Shown here: positions 19,287 to 27,453 of the stretch, piece after piece
Numbering within the stretch: the stretch's first letter is position 1
Layout of the letters: the number at the start of each line of letters is the position of its first letter
Source of the DNA: CAYVVT01 sp964454335
GTDB taxonomy: Bacteria > Fidelibacterota > UBA8477 > JABMPR01
Assembly (NCBI GenBank): GCA_964454335.1
Contig: CAYVVT010000002.1
Location: forward strand, 257,950-321,949
Length of the DNA: 64,000 bases
Direction of reading: 5' to 3'
The notes under the pieces: generated by a model
Database searches by the model: none
What the model saw: the letters and a program-made list of their open reading frames with translations, nothing else
What the model was told of the DNA's origin: nothing
Made by a program: the position numbers and the translations under genes

Positions 19287-19994
19287 ATGAACAAGAATAT
19301 TCTACTGGTTGAAGACGATCCTGAGATCATTGCCTTACTAAAGGAAAACCTGGGTTACGAGGATTTCGAGCTCACTGTGGCCAAGGATGGTGACAGTGGT
19401 CTCGAAAAGGCCCGCCGGGGTGATTTCGGGATCGTCCTCATGGACTGGATGCTGCCAGAGATGTCTGGTCTGGACGTGGTCAAGGCCATGCACGACGAGA
19501 ATATTTTTACCCCGGTGATCATGATTACCGCCAGGCATGACGAACTTGATAAGGTTGAGGGCCTGGAAGCCGGCTGTGATGACTACATCACCAAACCCTT
19601 CAGCATCAAGGAACTGGTCGCCCGGATGAATGCCGTGATGCGCCGTTCCGCTTCCGGAACGGTTGATGATACGGCCAGCCTGCCCATGATCAATCTGGGT
19701 GAACTGTCCATAGATTTTGAGAAGCGCATCGTTACCGTTCGCGGGGAAGAGGTACAACTTACGGCGACTGAATTCAACCTGCTGGCATTGTTGGCACGCC
19801 AGCCCGGAAGAGTATACAGCCGCAAGCAGCTCCTGGACATCGTCTGGGACTACTCCTTTGAGGGTTACGAGAATACGGTGAACACGCATGTGAACCGGTT
19901 ACGGTCAAAGATTGAACTTAATCCAAACAAGCCCCAGTACGTTTTGACGGTATGGGGCGTAGGGTACAAATTTTCTGATGAACTGGGGGATTAA
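19287..19994 (+). CDS. OmpR/PhoB-family response regulator
   Basis: This 235-aa protein has a receiver domain (1-120) with the acidic pocket VEDD (9-11), phospho-acceptor D53 in VLMDWMLPE, switch T81 and K103 in ITKPF. It is followed by a winged-helix DNA-binding domain (about 135-232) with the usual LTATEFNLL and YENTVNTHVNRLRSKIE elements. It should act as a DNA-binding transcriptional regulator phosphorylated by the histidine kinase encoded 23 bases downstream. It also lies only 23 bases after a C25 gene, so the pair may be transcribed with, or regulate, the exported-peptidase block. The target genes cannot be read from the sequence. Confidence 0.95.
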   Translation: MNKNILLVEDDPEIIALLKENLGYEDFELTVAKDGDSGLEKARRGDFGIVLMDWMLPEMSGLDVVKAMHDENIFTPVIMITARHDELDKVEGLEAGCDDYITKPFSIKELVARMNAVMRRSASGTVDDTASLPMINLGELSIDFEKRIVTVRGEEVQLTATEFNLLALLARQPGRVYSRKQLLDIVWDYSFEGYENTVNTHVNRLRSKIELNPNKPQYVLTVWGVGYKFSDELGD

Positions 19995-20017
19995 GCTCCC
20001 CGGGAAATAGCGGCATT

Positions 20018-21481
20018 ATGCCACCACTACCGCTATATAAAACACTCACTTTCAAGGTCGCAGTGGCCCTGATCGTTCTATTCATTCTGAATGGGACACT
20101 CCTGGTGCTGTGGGATCAAGCTAATCTCCTGCACGACATGGAGCTGGATATGCAGCTCACCTATGCCGGAACAGCACTGGAGATCGTCGAAGAACTTGAA
20201 CCTGTGAGAGCCGACCCCGAAATGGTGTCGGCTTTTTTGGATTCGCTGGCCGAGTACTATCCCGGTATGGAACTGTTCCGGGTTTCACCTGAGGGCAGGG
20301 TGCTGGACATGGCAGGCTACATCCCGTCCACGCTGCTCCGGGATCAGGTGGATGTGACCAAGTTGGAAACATTCATCAATAGCGGCGAAGACGCTTACCC
20401 CCTGGAGATCGAGGTGCCCACCTCGGCCGATCTGGACTTCGTCTACTCCGCCGCCAGGCTCGGTGATGGTTTTATCCTGGTTACCCTGCTGGAGGGTGGT
20501 GAAGACGTTCATGTATCCTGGTGGGAAGAATACGGCATGATCCTGACCCGGGCGGGTCTGGTTAGTCTGGCCATCGCACTGCTGACGGGGATCCTGTTCT
20601 GGTATTTTCTGACCCGGCGTATCGACACCGTCGCAACTGCCGTGCAGACCTATCGGTCCGGCAATAACGGTGTCGACCTGCGTGACAACATAGATGATGA
20701 GATCGGCCGCGTTACCCGGCATGTGGGCGATATGATGGGGCGTATCGATTCCATGTTCGAGGAACTGGCCAACAAGGAGAAGATGCGCACCGAGTTGCTG
20801 GCCACAGTCAGTCATGAACTGCAGACACCGCTCACCGTCATGCACGGCAATGTGGAAACGTTGGTGGAACATCGCTCGCGGATGACGGATAATGAGCTGG
20901 CCGATAAACTGGATCTGATTTTCGGACAGATCCAGCATATGAGTGAACTCATTGATGATCTCTCTGATGTGGCCATCCTGGATACGGGCCAGATGAAGAT
21001 CAACAAGGAACCTTTCATCATCGAAGAACTCACGGAAGATGTCCGTTCGACTTTCTCAGTGCTCATCGAACGTTCTAAGCTGGACCTGGCTTGCGAATAC
21101 ACGGATTCACCACAACCGGTGTTTGCCGATCCGCTGCGGATCAGGCAGGTGATCAGGAACCTCCTGAGCAATGCCATCAAGTATTCTGAACCCGGTGGAC
21201 GGATCAAGATCCAGACCAGCTACGAACCCAATCGACTCATTTTTACCGTGACTGACACAGGTACCGGCATCTCATCCGAGGATATAGAGAACATCTTCGA
21301 AAGCTTCTACCGCTCCCAGAATCACCTCCAGCGTAGTGTCAAAGGCACTGGGCTGGGACTCAATATCTGTCAGCAGATCCTGCAGCTGCATGACTCCACC
21401 CTCACTGTGGAAAGCGTTCCAGGCGAGGGTTCCACATTCTCCTTCCACCTGGTGCTGTACCAGGAAGAAGGAACGATTTAG
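20018..21481 (+). CDS. Membrane sensor histidine kinase (HAMP, HisKA, HATPase)
   Basis: This 487-aa protein has two membrane segments (about 13-33 and 176-198) that bracket a periplasmic sensing region of about 140 residues with no recognised ligand motif. After the second segment come a HAMP linker (199-252), a HisKA dimerisation helix with phospho-accepting H266 in TVSHELQTPL, and a HATPase domain with the N box (NLLSNAIKYSEPGG), G1 (DTGTGI) and G2 (GTGLGL) motifs. It is the likely partner of the response regulator just upstream. The stimulus is unknown. Confidence 0.95.
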   Translation: MPPLPLYKTLTFKVAVALIVLFILNGTLLVLWDQANLLHDMELDMQLTYAGTALEIVEELEPVRADPEMVSAFLDSLAEYYPGMELFRVSPEGRVLDMAGYIPSTLLRDQVDVTKLETFINSGEDAYPLEIEVPTSADLDFVYSAARLGDGFILVTLLEGGEDVHVSWWEEYGMILTRAGLVSLAIALLTGILFWYFLTRRIDTVATAVQTYRSGNNGVDLRDNIDDEIGRVTRHVGDMMGRIDSMFEELANKEKMRTELLATVSHELQTPLTVMHGNVETLVEHRSRMTDNELADKLDLIFGQIQHMSELIDDLSDVAILDTGQMKINKEPFIIEELTEDVRSTFSVLIERSKLDLACEYTDSPQPVFADPLRIRQVIRNLLSNAIKYSEPGGRIKIQTSYEPNRLIFTVTDTGTGISSEDIENIFESFYRSQNHLQRSVKGTGLGLNICQQILQLHDSTLTVESVPGEGSTFSFHLVLYQEEGTI

Positions 21482-21601
21482 CCCTTTCCATGGCATTCTA
21501 GACATCTGCTTTCCTCACAAGCCACAGCAATACGACCACTATATCTGGTAGTCTTATCAAAGATCACCACTACTTTTAGATGCATTCCTCCAAATACGGG
21601 C

Positions 21602-21607
21602 TATAAT
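21602..21607 (+). promoter_or_regulatory. Candidate -10 box for the deoxynucleoside kinase gene
   Basis: A perfect TATAAT stands about 60 bases before the start at 21669, in a 187-base gap after the histidine kinase gene. No good TTGACA-like hexamer is found 16-18 bases upstream, so this is only a candidate promoter. Confidence 0.35.
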
Positions 21608-21668
21608 AGAACGTGATTTTTTAATCCATTCAGATAGAGAATTTCCATAGCAGGAGTCGTAAGGAATT

Positions 21669-22340
21669 ATGAATAGCGAGATGATTGAAGTCCCTCGGCA
21701 GCGAACGATGTATCTTCTGGAAGGCAATATCGGCGCAGGAAAGACCAGCCTGGGCAAAGTGCTGAAGGAGTCGGGTCATTTTGAATTCCTGGAAGAACCC
21801 GTGGACCGTTGGCGGCAGGGTTTCGCCAATAATCTTTTCGAGATGTTCTACAACGATATGAAGCGCTGGTCGTTCACTTTCCAGATCATGGCATTCATCA
21901 CCCGGGCCAAGACCTGGACAGAGATCCTGGCTCAGGTGGATGCGGATTCCGTGATCCTTGAACGGTCCATCCATACGGACCGTAATGTCTTTGCCAAGAA
22001 CCTCTATCTTGTGGGGGCCATGAATGATTCGGAATGGCAGCTATACCAGCATCTCTGGGATTTCCTGGCATTGAACTACACTGAAGAACCTGATAAGATC
22101 ATCTACCTGCGGACACCAGCCGAAGTATGTATGGAACGAATTAAGATGCGTGGCCGCAATGAGGAGCAGCAGATCCCGCTGGATTATCTGAAAAGGCTCG
22201 AAGACTTGCACGATGAATGGCTCATGGAACATCCCGATGCCATCATACTGGACGGTACTCACCGCTGGGACGCTGTCGGCGTCACCGAGCAGATGGGAGG
22301 TGTACCCACGGACAACTATCTTTCCCATCCAGCCGTCTAG
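21669..22340 (+). CDS. Deoxynucleoside kinase (dNK family)
   Basis: This 223-aa protein has a P-loop near the N terminus (LEGNIGAGKTSL), an ERSIHTDRNVFAKNL segment corresponding to the conserved (D/E)RS motif of the dCK/dGK/dNK family, and an arginine-rich lid region (RIKMRGRNEEQ). It should phosphorylate a deoxynucleoside with ATP in the cytoplasm for dNTP salvage. The substrate (dA, dG or dC) cannot be decided by eye. It fits with the thymidine kinase, cytidine deaminase, nucleoside transporter and dGTPase genes found within 12 kb. Confidence 0.88.
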   Translation: MNSEMIEVPRQRTMYLLEGNIGAGKTSLGKVLKESGHFEFLEEPVDRWRQGFANNLFEMFYNDMKRWSFTFQIMAFITRAKTWTEILAQVDADSVILERSIHTDRNVFAKNLYLVGAMNDSEWQLYQHLWDFLALNYTEEPDKIIYLRTPAEVCMERIKMRGRNEEQQIPLDYLKRLEDLHDEWLMEHPDAIILDGTHRWDAVGVTEQMGGVPTDNYLSHPAV

Positions 22341-22367
22341 CCAATTCTGTCCAAAAGAGAGGGGAAC

Positions 22368-23294
22368 ATGAACAACGTGACAATGTTGAAGCCGAGACTG
22401 TTCGCAGGTGTAGTAACGGTTCTCCTGATCCTTAGCGCCTGCACACCGCAAGAACCTCAACCCATTTTCAGCTTTGCTTTTCTGACGGATATCCATGTCC
22501 AGCCTGAACGGATGGCGGCTGAAGGATTCCAGCATACCATCGAACAGGTCAACGCCAGGGATCCGGCCTTTGTCATCACCGGTGGGGATCTGATCATGGA
22601 TGCACTGGGTACGAGTTTTGGACGCGCCGATTCCCTCTATGTCCTCTACAACGAGCTCTCAGCGGCTTTCTCAATGCCTGTTTACAATACACTGGGAAAT
22701 CACGAGGTGTTCGGTCTCTATACCGACAGCGGCATTGAGCCGGAGCATCCCGAGTATGGTAAAGAGATGTATCTGGACAGGATGGGGCTGGATCAGACCT
22801 ATTACTCCTTTGATCACCAAGGTTGGCATTTCGTTATCCTGGACGCTGTAGGCTTCAGGGATGATCGGCGCTATATGGGCTATGTCGATTCTCTGCAACT
22901 GGACTGGTTGAGATCCGATCTGGAAAAGGTGGGGACTGAGATCCCCATCATCATCTCGACGCATATTCCCTTCGTCTCTGTGGTACCTCAATTGGTCTAT
23001 GGTGGTGAAGCCAGCGCCGGCTACGGTTATCTGGTGACAAACACCCATGAGATCATGCAGGTCGTCATGGACTACAATGTGAAACTTGTCCTCCAGGGCC
23101 ATCTGCACCATCTCGAGGAAGTCAGTTTTGGCGGGATCCATTTTGTCACCGCCGGCGCAGTGAGCGCCCGCTGGTGGCTGGGTCCCCGTGAGGGCATGGA
23201 AGAAGGATTCATGATGGTGGACGTTTATGCGGACAGTCTGCACTGGGAATACATCGACTCCGGCTGGGAGGCTGTTGTACCGGAAACAGAATGA
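22368..23294 (+). CDS. Metallophosphoesterase lipoprotein
   Basis: AGAGGGGA precedes the ATG. The protein starts with a lipoprotein signal (lipobox LILSAC), so it is probably anchored in the cell envelope. The calcineurin-like phosphoesterase motifs appear in order: DIH (TDIHVQ), GGDLIMD, LGNHE, a metal-binding STHIPF and GHLHH near the end. It should hydrolyse a phosphoester in the periplasm with a di-metal centre; the substrate is unknown. Its TGA stop overlaps the next gene by one base, so translation is probably coupled. Confidence 0.9.
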   Translation: MNNVTMLKPRLFAGVVTVLLILSACTPQEPQPIFSFAFLTDIHVQPERMAAEGFQHTIEQVNARDPAFVITGGDLIMDALGTSFGRADSLYVLYNELSAAFSMPVYNTLGNHEVFGLYTDSGIEPEHPEYGKEMYLDRMGLDQTYYSFDHQGWHFVILDAVGFRDDRRYMGYVDSLQLDWLRSDLEKVGTEIPIIISTHIPFVSVVPQLVYGGEASAGYGYLVTNTHEIMQVVMDYNVKLVLQGHLHHLEEVSFGGIHFVTAGAVSARWWLGPREGMEEGFMMVDVYADSLHWEYIDSGWEAVVPETE

Positions 23295-23659
23295 TGCCTG
23301 TCCTGAAGATCCAGATCGTTGGAGAAACACTTCCGAATGCAAATGTGATCCGGGAGATCGCAGATCGCGCAGGCGAGATCCTGCATTCGGCCCCGGGCCA
23401 GACCTGGGTTCTTATGGACCGAATTGCGCCAAAGCAGTACGCTGAGAACCGGGTTGCGGCCGAGGATCTGCCTCATCCTGTATTCGTTTCAGTGCTTAAA
23501 TACCAGGCACCCAGCGACGCTGTTCAGCTTCAAAGCGAGATCACTGCCTTGACCTCAACCATTGCGGCGCTGCTGGACCATCATCCTGAAAACGTCCACA
23601 TCATCTATGAACCCGATGCCCGGGGGCGCCTGGCCTTTGGTGGCAAACTGGTGACCTGA
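23294..23659 (+). CDS. Tautomerase-like small protein
   Basis: Two ATGs occur in tandem (23291 and 23294). The second is preferred because it gives an N-terminal Met-Pro (MPVLKIQIVGE); in the tautomerase/MIF superfamily the exposed Pro1 is the catalytic base. The length (121 aa), beta-alpha-beta character and a C-terminal GRLAFGGKLV stretch fit that superfamily, but no substrate can be named. The start overlaps the stop of the phosphoesterase gene, and the next gene follows two bases after its own stop, so it lies in the middle of an operon. Confidence 0.55.
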   Translation: MPVLKIQIVGETLPNANVIREIADRAGEILHSAPGQTWVLMDRIAPKQYAENRVAAEDLPHPVFVSVLKYQAPSDAVQLQSEITALTSTIAALLDHHPENVHIIYEPDARGRLAFGGKLVT

Positions 23660-23661
23660 TC

Positions 23662-24507
23662 TTGCGCATCGGCGTTCTCCATCCCGGTCAGATGGGCAGC
23701 TTTGTCGCTGCCAGCCTGAAAAATTCAGGACATGATGTACTCTGGTGCTCAGAGGGGAGGGGCAGCCTCACCAGGGAACGGGCAGAAAAATATGGATTGC
23801 GTGATTGCATAGACCTGAGAACGCTTTGCTCGGAGGCTGAAGCCATTCTCAGTGTATGCCCGCCACATGCTGCCGAATCCCTGGCGGGCCAGGTGATCGC
23901 CCTGGAATTCAATGGTATCTTCGTAGAATGCAATCCACTTGCACCGCGAAAACTCGCCGGAATACACGCTGGCTTCCAGTCACGTTCCATCACCTTTGTC
24001 GATGGCGGCATCGTAGGGAATCCCGATTGGGAACAGGGGACCACCATGTTGTATGTGGCCGGACAGATGGCGGACCAGGTTCCTGAGTGGTTCCACAAGG
24101 GACCATTGAAGGTTACCGTTCTGGATGACACTATCGGCCGGGCCACGGCACTTAAACTCTGTTATGCAGCTTATACCAAGGGTACGACGGCATTGCTGGC
24201 AGCTATTCTGGCCACGGCTGAGTCCTTTGGTGTGCGGGAAGCTCTTGAAGGACAGTGGAACAGCGACTGGCCGGGTTTCGATGAGCAGGCACGCCGCCGT
24301 GCGACCCGGGTCACGGCGAAAGCCTGGCGTTTTGCACCGGAAATGCAGGAGATCGCAGCCACCTTCGAGGAAGCGGGACTGCCAGGTCTTTTTCACCAGG
24401 GAGCTGCTGTCATCTACGAAAGATTGCGTGACTTCAGGGATTATGATGGGATTCCAGAATTAGCTGACGTACTTCATGCTCTGATCGAGGATGGAAAAGG
24501 GGATTGA
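23662..24507 (+). CDS. NAD(P)-binding dehydrogenase of the 6PGDH/3-hydroxyisobutyrate type with DUF1932-like C terminus
   Basis: The start is TTG at 23662, two bases after the previous stop. The first residues form a Rossmann fold (LRIGVLHPGQMGSFVAASL, a GxGxMG-like variant with P in the glycine-rich loop). It continues as a 6-phosphogluconate-dehydrogenase-like NAD(P) domain with VDGGIVGNP at the usual substrate-loop place, and a helical C-terminal domain (KLCYAAYTKGTTALLAAIL) of the kind called DUF1932. It probably reduces or oxidises a small hydroxy acid; the substrate is unknown. The stop overlaps the next start by one base. Confidence 0.8.
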   Translation: MRIGVLHPGQMGSFVAASLKNSGHDVLWCSEGRGSLTRERAEKYGLRDCIDLRTLCSEAEAILSVCPPHAAESLAGQVIALEFNGIFVECNPLAPRKLAGIHAGFQSRSITFVDGGIVGNPDWEQGTTMLYVAGQMADQVPEWFHKGPLKVTVLDDTIGRATALKLCYAAYTKGTTALLAAILATAESFGVREALEGQWNSDWPGFDEQARRRATRVTAKAWRFAPEMQEIAATFEEAGLPGLFHQGAAVIYERLRDFRDYDGIPELADVLHALIEDGKGD

Positions 24508-24827
24508 TGAAAGATTGGGCTGAACTAAGACGGGTAATCAACGAGAGTCCGCTGCTGCTTTTATACTACTCAACACCCACCTGTTCGGTCTGCAAATCCG
24601 TGCGGCCCAAAGTTGAGGATCTCGTCGCCGGAACGCCACCCTGGCAATTCCACTATGTGGACGTGAGCAAGAGTCCCCAGATCCGGGGCCAGGGAATGAT
24701 CTTCAATGTGCCGACCCTGGTACTGTACGCCCAGGGACAGGAGATCAAACGCTTAAGCAGACATTTCGGATTTAACGAATTGGAAGAGGTGATGAAACGC
24801 TATCAGGAGTTAATCGCACCGTCCTGA
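24507..24827 (+). CDS. Thioredoxin-like protein with a CSVC active site
   Basis: The ATG at 24507 overlaps the TGA of the previous gene. The protein is 106 aa, a complete thioredoxin fold with the redox motif TPTCSVCKSV in place of WCGPC and a cis-proline region in FNVPTLVLY. It lacks a signal peptide, so it should act in the cytoplasm as a disulfide reductase or oxidase. Its last 25 bases overlap the 3' end of the convergent cysteine-cluster gene. Confidence 0.85.
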   Translation: MKDWAELRRVINESPLLLLYYSTPTCSVCKSVRPKVEDLVAGTPPWQFHYVDVSKSPQIRGQGMIFNVPTLVLYAQGQEIKRLSRHFGFNELEEVMKRYQELIAPS

Positions 24828-25255
24828 TCCCCGGGTGAGGGACCATGATCAGTGTCCTGTCGGTCTGACAGAATGATCTCGATCTCCTCGCGTTCATACA
24901 AACGTCCCTTACCAATCCCTTCACAGTCCTCCCGGGTCAGCTTCCAGCGATAGTTCGATTTCATATTTGCCGGCCAGAAAGGGTAGGTGCGGCACTGTGT
25001 GGGCCTGGCCGAGTATATCGTGCAGCCACCATCCTTCAGGAAGATGCAGTCATCGCCCTCACTGGTGAGCACGAATTCGTCTTTATGGACCTCAAGAAAT
25101 CTATCGGCGAATTCTGATAGCGACATATCCAGATAATGGGCCATGAAGCGTATATCTTCATCAGTAGGGTAGACGAAACCTTCGCCTAGTCGGCAACATT
25201 CACCACAGCCGGTACATTCGAAATGGATCCCTTCATAATAGAACTGCTTTCCCAC
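24803..25255 (-). CDS. YkgJ-family cysteine-cluster protein
   Basis: This 150-aa protein carries the conserved CxxCxxCC cluster (CTGCGECCRLGEG), then CIFLKDGGCTIYSARPTQCR and YPFW, the pattern of the YkgJ / UPF0153 family thought to bind zinc or an iron-sulfur cluster. The biochemical role is not known. The C-terminal tail overlaps the thioredoxin-like gene on the other strand for 25 bases. Upstream lies a degenerate tandem repeat that separates it from the SDR gene. Confidence 0.85.
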   Translation of the reverse strand: MGKQFYYEGIHFECTGCGECCRLGEGFVYPTDEDIRFMAHYLDMSLSEFADRFLEVHKDEFVLTSEGDDCIFLKDGGCTIYSARPTQCRTYPFWPANMKSNYRWKLTREDCEGIGKGRLYEREEIEIILSDRQDTDHGPSPGDQDGAINS

Positions 25256-25280
25256 TGATACCGTTCAATCCCTTAGATAG

Positions 25281-25341
25281 CTAATTCGCTAATTCGCTAA
25301 TTCGCCAATCCGCAATCCGTAAATCCGATAATTCGCCAATT
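25281..25341. repeat. Degenerate 8-base tandem repeat (AATTCG type)
   Basis: Three exact copies of CTAATTCG are followed by decaying copies (CCAATCCG, CAATCCG, AAATCCG, TAATTCGC, CAATTC). The array runs up to the stop codon of the SDR gene and sits before the cysteine-cluster gene. Similar AATTC-rich tracts occur near 28381 and 36165. It is too short and irregular to be a CRISPR array. Confidence 0.7.
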
Positions 25342-26108
25342 CAAAACGTCGTACGACTTGCCCCACCATCCACTACGATGGCCTGACCGGTCACATAACT
25401 GGCTCTCACTGAAGCCAGAAAGGCCACCACTGCCGCCAGTTCCTTGGGCTGACCCAGACGGCTTGCCGGGATGTCCCGGCCAATACGGTCCTTGTCGGCA
25501 AGATCCTTGTACAGTTCCTGTAGTCGCTCAGTATCATGAGTACCCGGCAGGACCGAATTCACCGTGATGCCCTGGGCCGCCACCTCGGTGGCCAAAGTCT
25601 TGGCAAAACCTGCCAGTCCCGCCCGGGCCGTATTGGACAGGATCAGGCTCTGGATGGGTTGTTTTGCTGCGATGGATGTGATGAAGATGATACGTCCCCA
25701 TTTACCCGCCTGCATGCCGGGAAGGACCTCCAGAGCTGAATCCTTCATGGCCAGGAGGTTGTTATTGATGGCGAAGTCCCAATCCTCCGGGCTCAATTGG
25801 TGGTAGGGCCCGGCATGGGGTCCGCCACTGTTGGTCACCAGGACCTCAACCGAACCGAATTCCTGCTCGATTTCATGCAGAACCCGTTTTCGATCCTCTG
25901 CGTTTCCCACATCACATACCAGGGGCAACACGGTGGCACCACCGGTCTTTTCACGTATCCGGTCCGCCGCCGCCTCGATCCTTGCCTGGTCCCGGGAGCA
26001 GATGGCCACCCGGGTTCCTTCCCAGGCAAGTTCGAGAGCTACAGCGTAACCCAGCCCCTGAGAAGCACCCTGGACCAGAGCCACCTTATCCTTCAGGCCG
26101 AACCTCAT
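25341..26108 (-). CDS. Short-chain dehydrogenase/reductase with atypical active site
   Basis: This 255-aa protein has a normal SDR nucleotide-binding motif (GASQGLG, residues near 14-20) and an NSGG motif in place of NNAG. The serine of the catalytic triad is present (ITSIAAK), but 13 residues on, where YxxxK is expected, the sequence reads SNTAR, so the catalytic Tyr and Lys are missing. The C terminus (VTGQAIVVDGG) is typical. Such divergent SDRs exist as a subfamily, so the protein is probably functional with altered chemistry or a non-catalytic role. It overlaps the upstream glycosyltransferase gene by four bases. Confidence 0.85.
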   Translation of the reverse strand: MRFGLKDKVALVQGASQGLGYAVALELAWEGTRVAICSRDQARIEAAADRIREKTGGATVLPLVCDVGNAEDRKRVLHEIEQEFGSVEVLVTNSGGPHAGPYHQLSPEDWDFAINNNLLAMKDSALEVLPGMQAGKWGRIIFITSIAAKQPIQSLILSNTARAGLAGFAKTLATEVAAQGITVNSVLPGTHDTERLQELYKDLADKDRIGRDIPASRLGQPKELAAVVAFLASVRASYVTGQAIVVDGGASRTTF

Positions 26109-26866
26109 TCCTTATCCTCCACAGTATTTGCCCCCTTGTCTGTCAGCGTGTTGAAATCGAAAAAGAACTTATCCCCGAATCTGGTGTCATCACCTCGCAA
26201 TCCCCGACGCAGGGATGCGCCTTCAAACAGGATCATCCTGTAGAAATACCAATCACCGAAGTGATCGAATTTGCGACTGGAAGTGCTGATACTGCGACCG
26301 GGTAATTTGATAAATCGTTGATCCCGCTCCTTTCCCAGGATCCGCAGGCGCCGGGCAAAATCTATGTCCTCTCCCCAGGGTACGTTCTCGTCATAACCAC
26401 CCACCGCCAACCAGTCTTCTCGCCGGGCCCAGAACATGCCCGCAGCCAGGCCGGTGATCCAGGTAAAGAAGTTGAGGAAGGCCATGGTACAGCGGATCCC
26501 GGCGGAGGATCTGTCATAATCGATGTTCACACCCCCTCCAATAATATCCCCACCGCTGAGAGCCTCCTCAATCCTCTGAAGCACATCGGGATAAACCCGA
26601 CTGTCAGCGTCTAGGGTGCAAACGATATCTCCACAAGCGGCTGCCAGGCCTGCATTGCGGATTTGGGGGAGATTCCTGGCATTCTCCCTGACGATCACCG
26701 CACCCTTTTCCCGAGCAATTTCCTCAGTTCCATCCTCACAACGGTTCAGGACGACGACGGTCTCTATCTGGTCTGGGTAGGGTTTCCCGGCAATTTCGAT
26801 GGAATCGAGACAATCTCCGATATAGGTCGCCTCATTATGTGCCGGGACGACAATTGAGAATTTCAT
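26105..26866 (-). CDS. Family 2 glycosyltransferase
   Basis: The start is ATG at 26866; an in-frame GTG at 26869 directly abuts the previous stop. The GT-A fold is recognisable from the N terminus (FSIVVPAHNEATYIGDCL), the metal-binding DADS (TLDADSRVYPD) and the acceptor-side WGEDIDFARRLR. No membrane-spanning transporter part is present, so it is a cytosolic or membrane-associated sugar transferase. The donor and acceptor are unknown. It lies in a compact four-gene - strand unit with MBL, methyltransferase and SDR genes. Confidence 0.9.
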   Translation of the reverse strand: MKFSIVVPAHNEATYIGDCLDSIEIAGKPYPDQIETVVVLNRCEDGTEEIAREKGAVIVRENARNLPQIRNAGLAAACGDIVCTLDADSRVYPDVLQRIEEALSGGDIIGGGVNIDYDRSSAGIRCTMAFLNFFTWITGLAAGMFWARREDWLAVGGYDENVPWGEDIDFARRLRILGKERDQRFIKLPGRSISTSSRKFDHFGDWYFYRMILFEGASLRRGLRGDDTRFGDKFFFDFNTLTDKGANTVEDKE

Positions 26867-26869
26867 CAC

Positions 26870-27424
26870 TCAATATAAGAATGGGATGAACATTTTTGAT
26901 TCCTTCATATACTCAAGATAAGACTCGCCAAAGAATTCAATGTTCTCACGCTCCTCCATCCTGGCAGTAAGATAGTAGGCAACGGTTGCCACCACGGTGG
27001 CCACAATGGTAACCATGGTGATCTGTTTGAGGAAGGTTCCCCAGGTCAGGAACAGCAGGGAACTGTACATGGGGTGTCGGATGTAGCGATAGAGACCTGT
27101 GGTCACCAATTGGGACGTGTTCTCGAAGGAAAGTGTCTCAGGACTCTGTTCTCGTGTTTGCTGACCTCCTCGCAATCTGAGCATGGTCACACCCCAGAGG
27201 ACGAAGACCAGTGAAATGACCAGGAGGAGAAATGATAAGATCTGCATGGTGGGCTGAGCCATATCCACCCAGTAGGGAAGATTCTCGATCAGCAGAACTG
27301 TAGTGGCAAGAAATCCGAAGAATCGATAGAAGCCGTGACTGCGGGGATTCCAGATGGAACGCCATGATACAAAAACGACGAGGATTACTAGCAAGAAGCC
27401 CAGAACCAGAGTCAGTATATCCAT
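26870..27424 (-). CDS. Isoprenylcysteine carboxyl methyltransferase-like membrane methyltransferase
   Basis: This 184-aa protein has about four to five hydrophobic helices and the ICMT/PEMT-type signature LVTTGLYRYIRHPMY followed by an acidic-rich C-terminal stretch (MEERENIEFFGESYLEYM). Members of this family are SAM-dependent methyltransferases of the inner membrane; bacterial ones often have lipid or quinone-like substrates. The stop is immediately followed by the glycosyltransferase gene. The true substrate is not evident. Confidence 0.8.
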   Translation of the reverse strand: MDILTLVLGFLLVILVVFVSWRSIWNPRSHGFYRFFGFLATTVLLIENLPYWVDMAQPTMQILSFLLLVISLVFVLWGVTMLRLRGGQQTREQSPETLSFENTSQLVTTGLYRYIRHPMYSSLLFLTWGTFLKQITMVTIVATVVATVAYYLTARMEERENIEFFGESYLEYMKESKMFIPFLY

Positions 27425-27453
27425 GTCAGTTGCTCCTCACCAATTGGATGAAT

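Noticed and set aside
25281..25341. CRISPR array
   Set aside because: The units are 8 bases long with no spacers.
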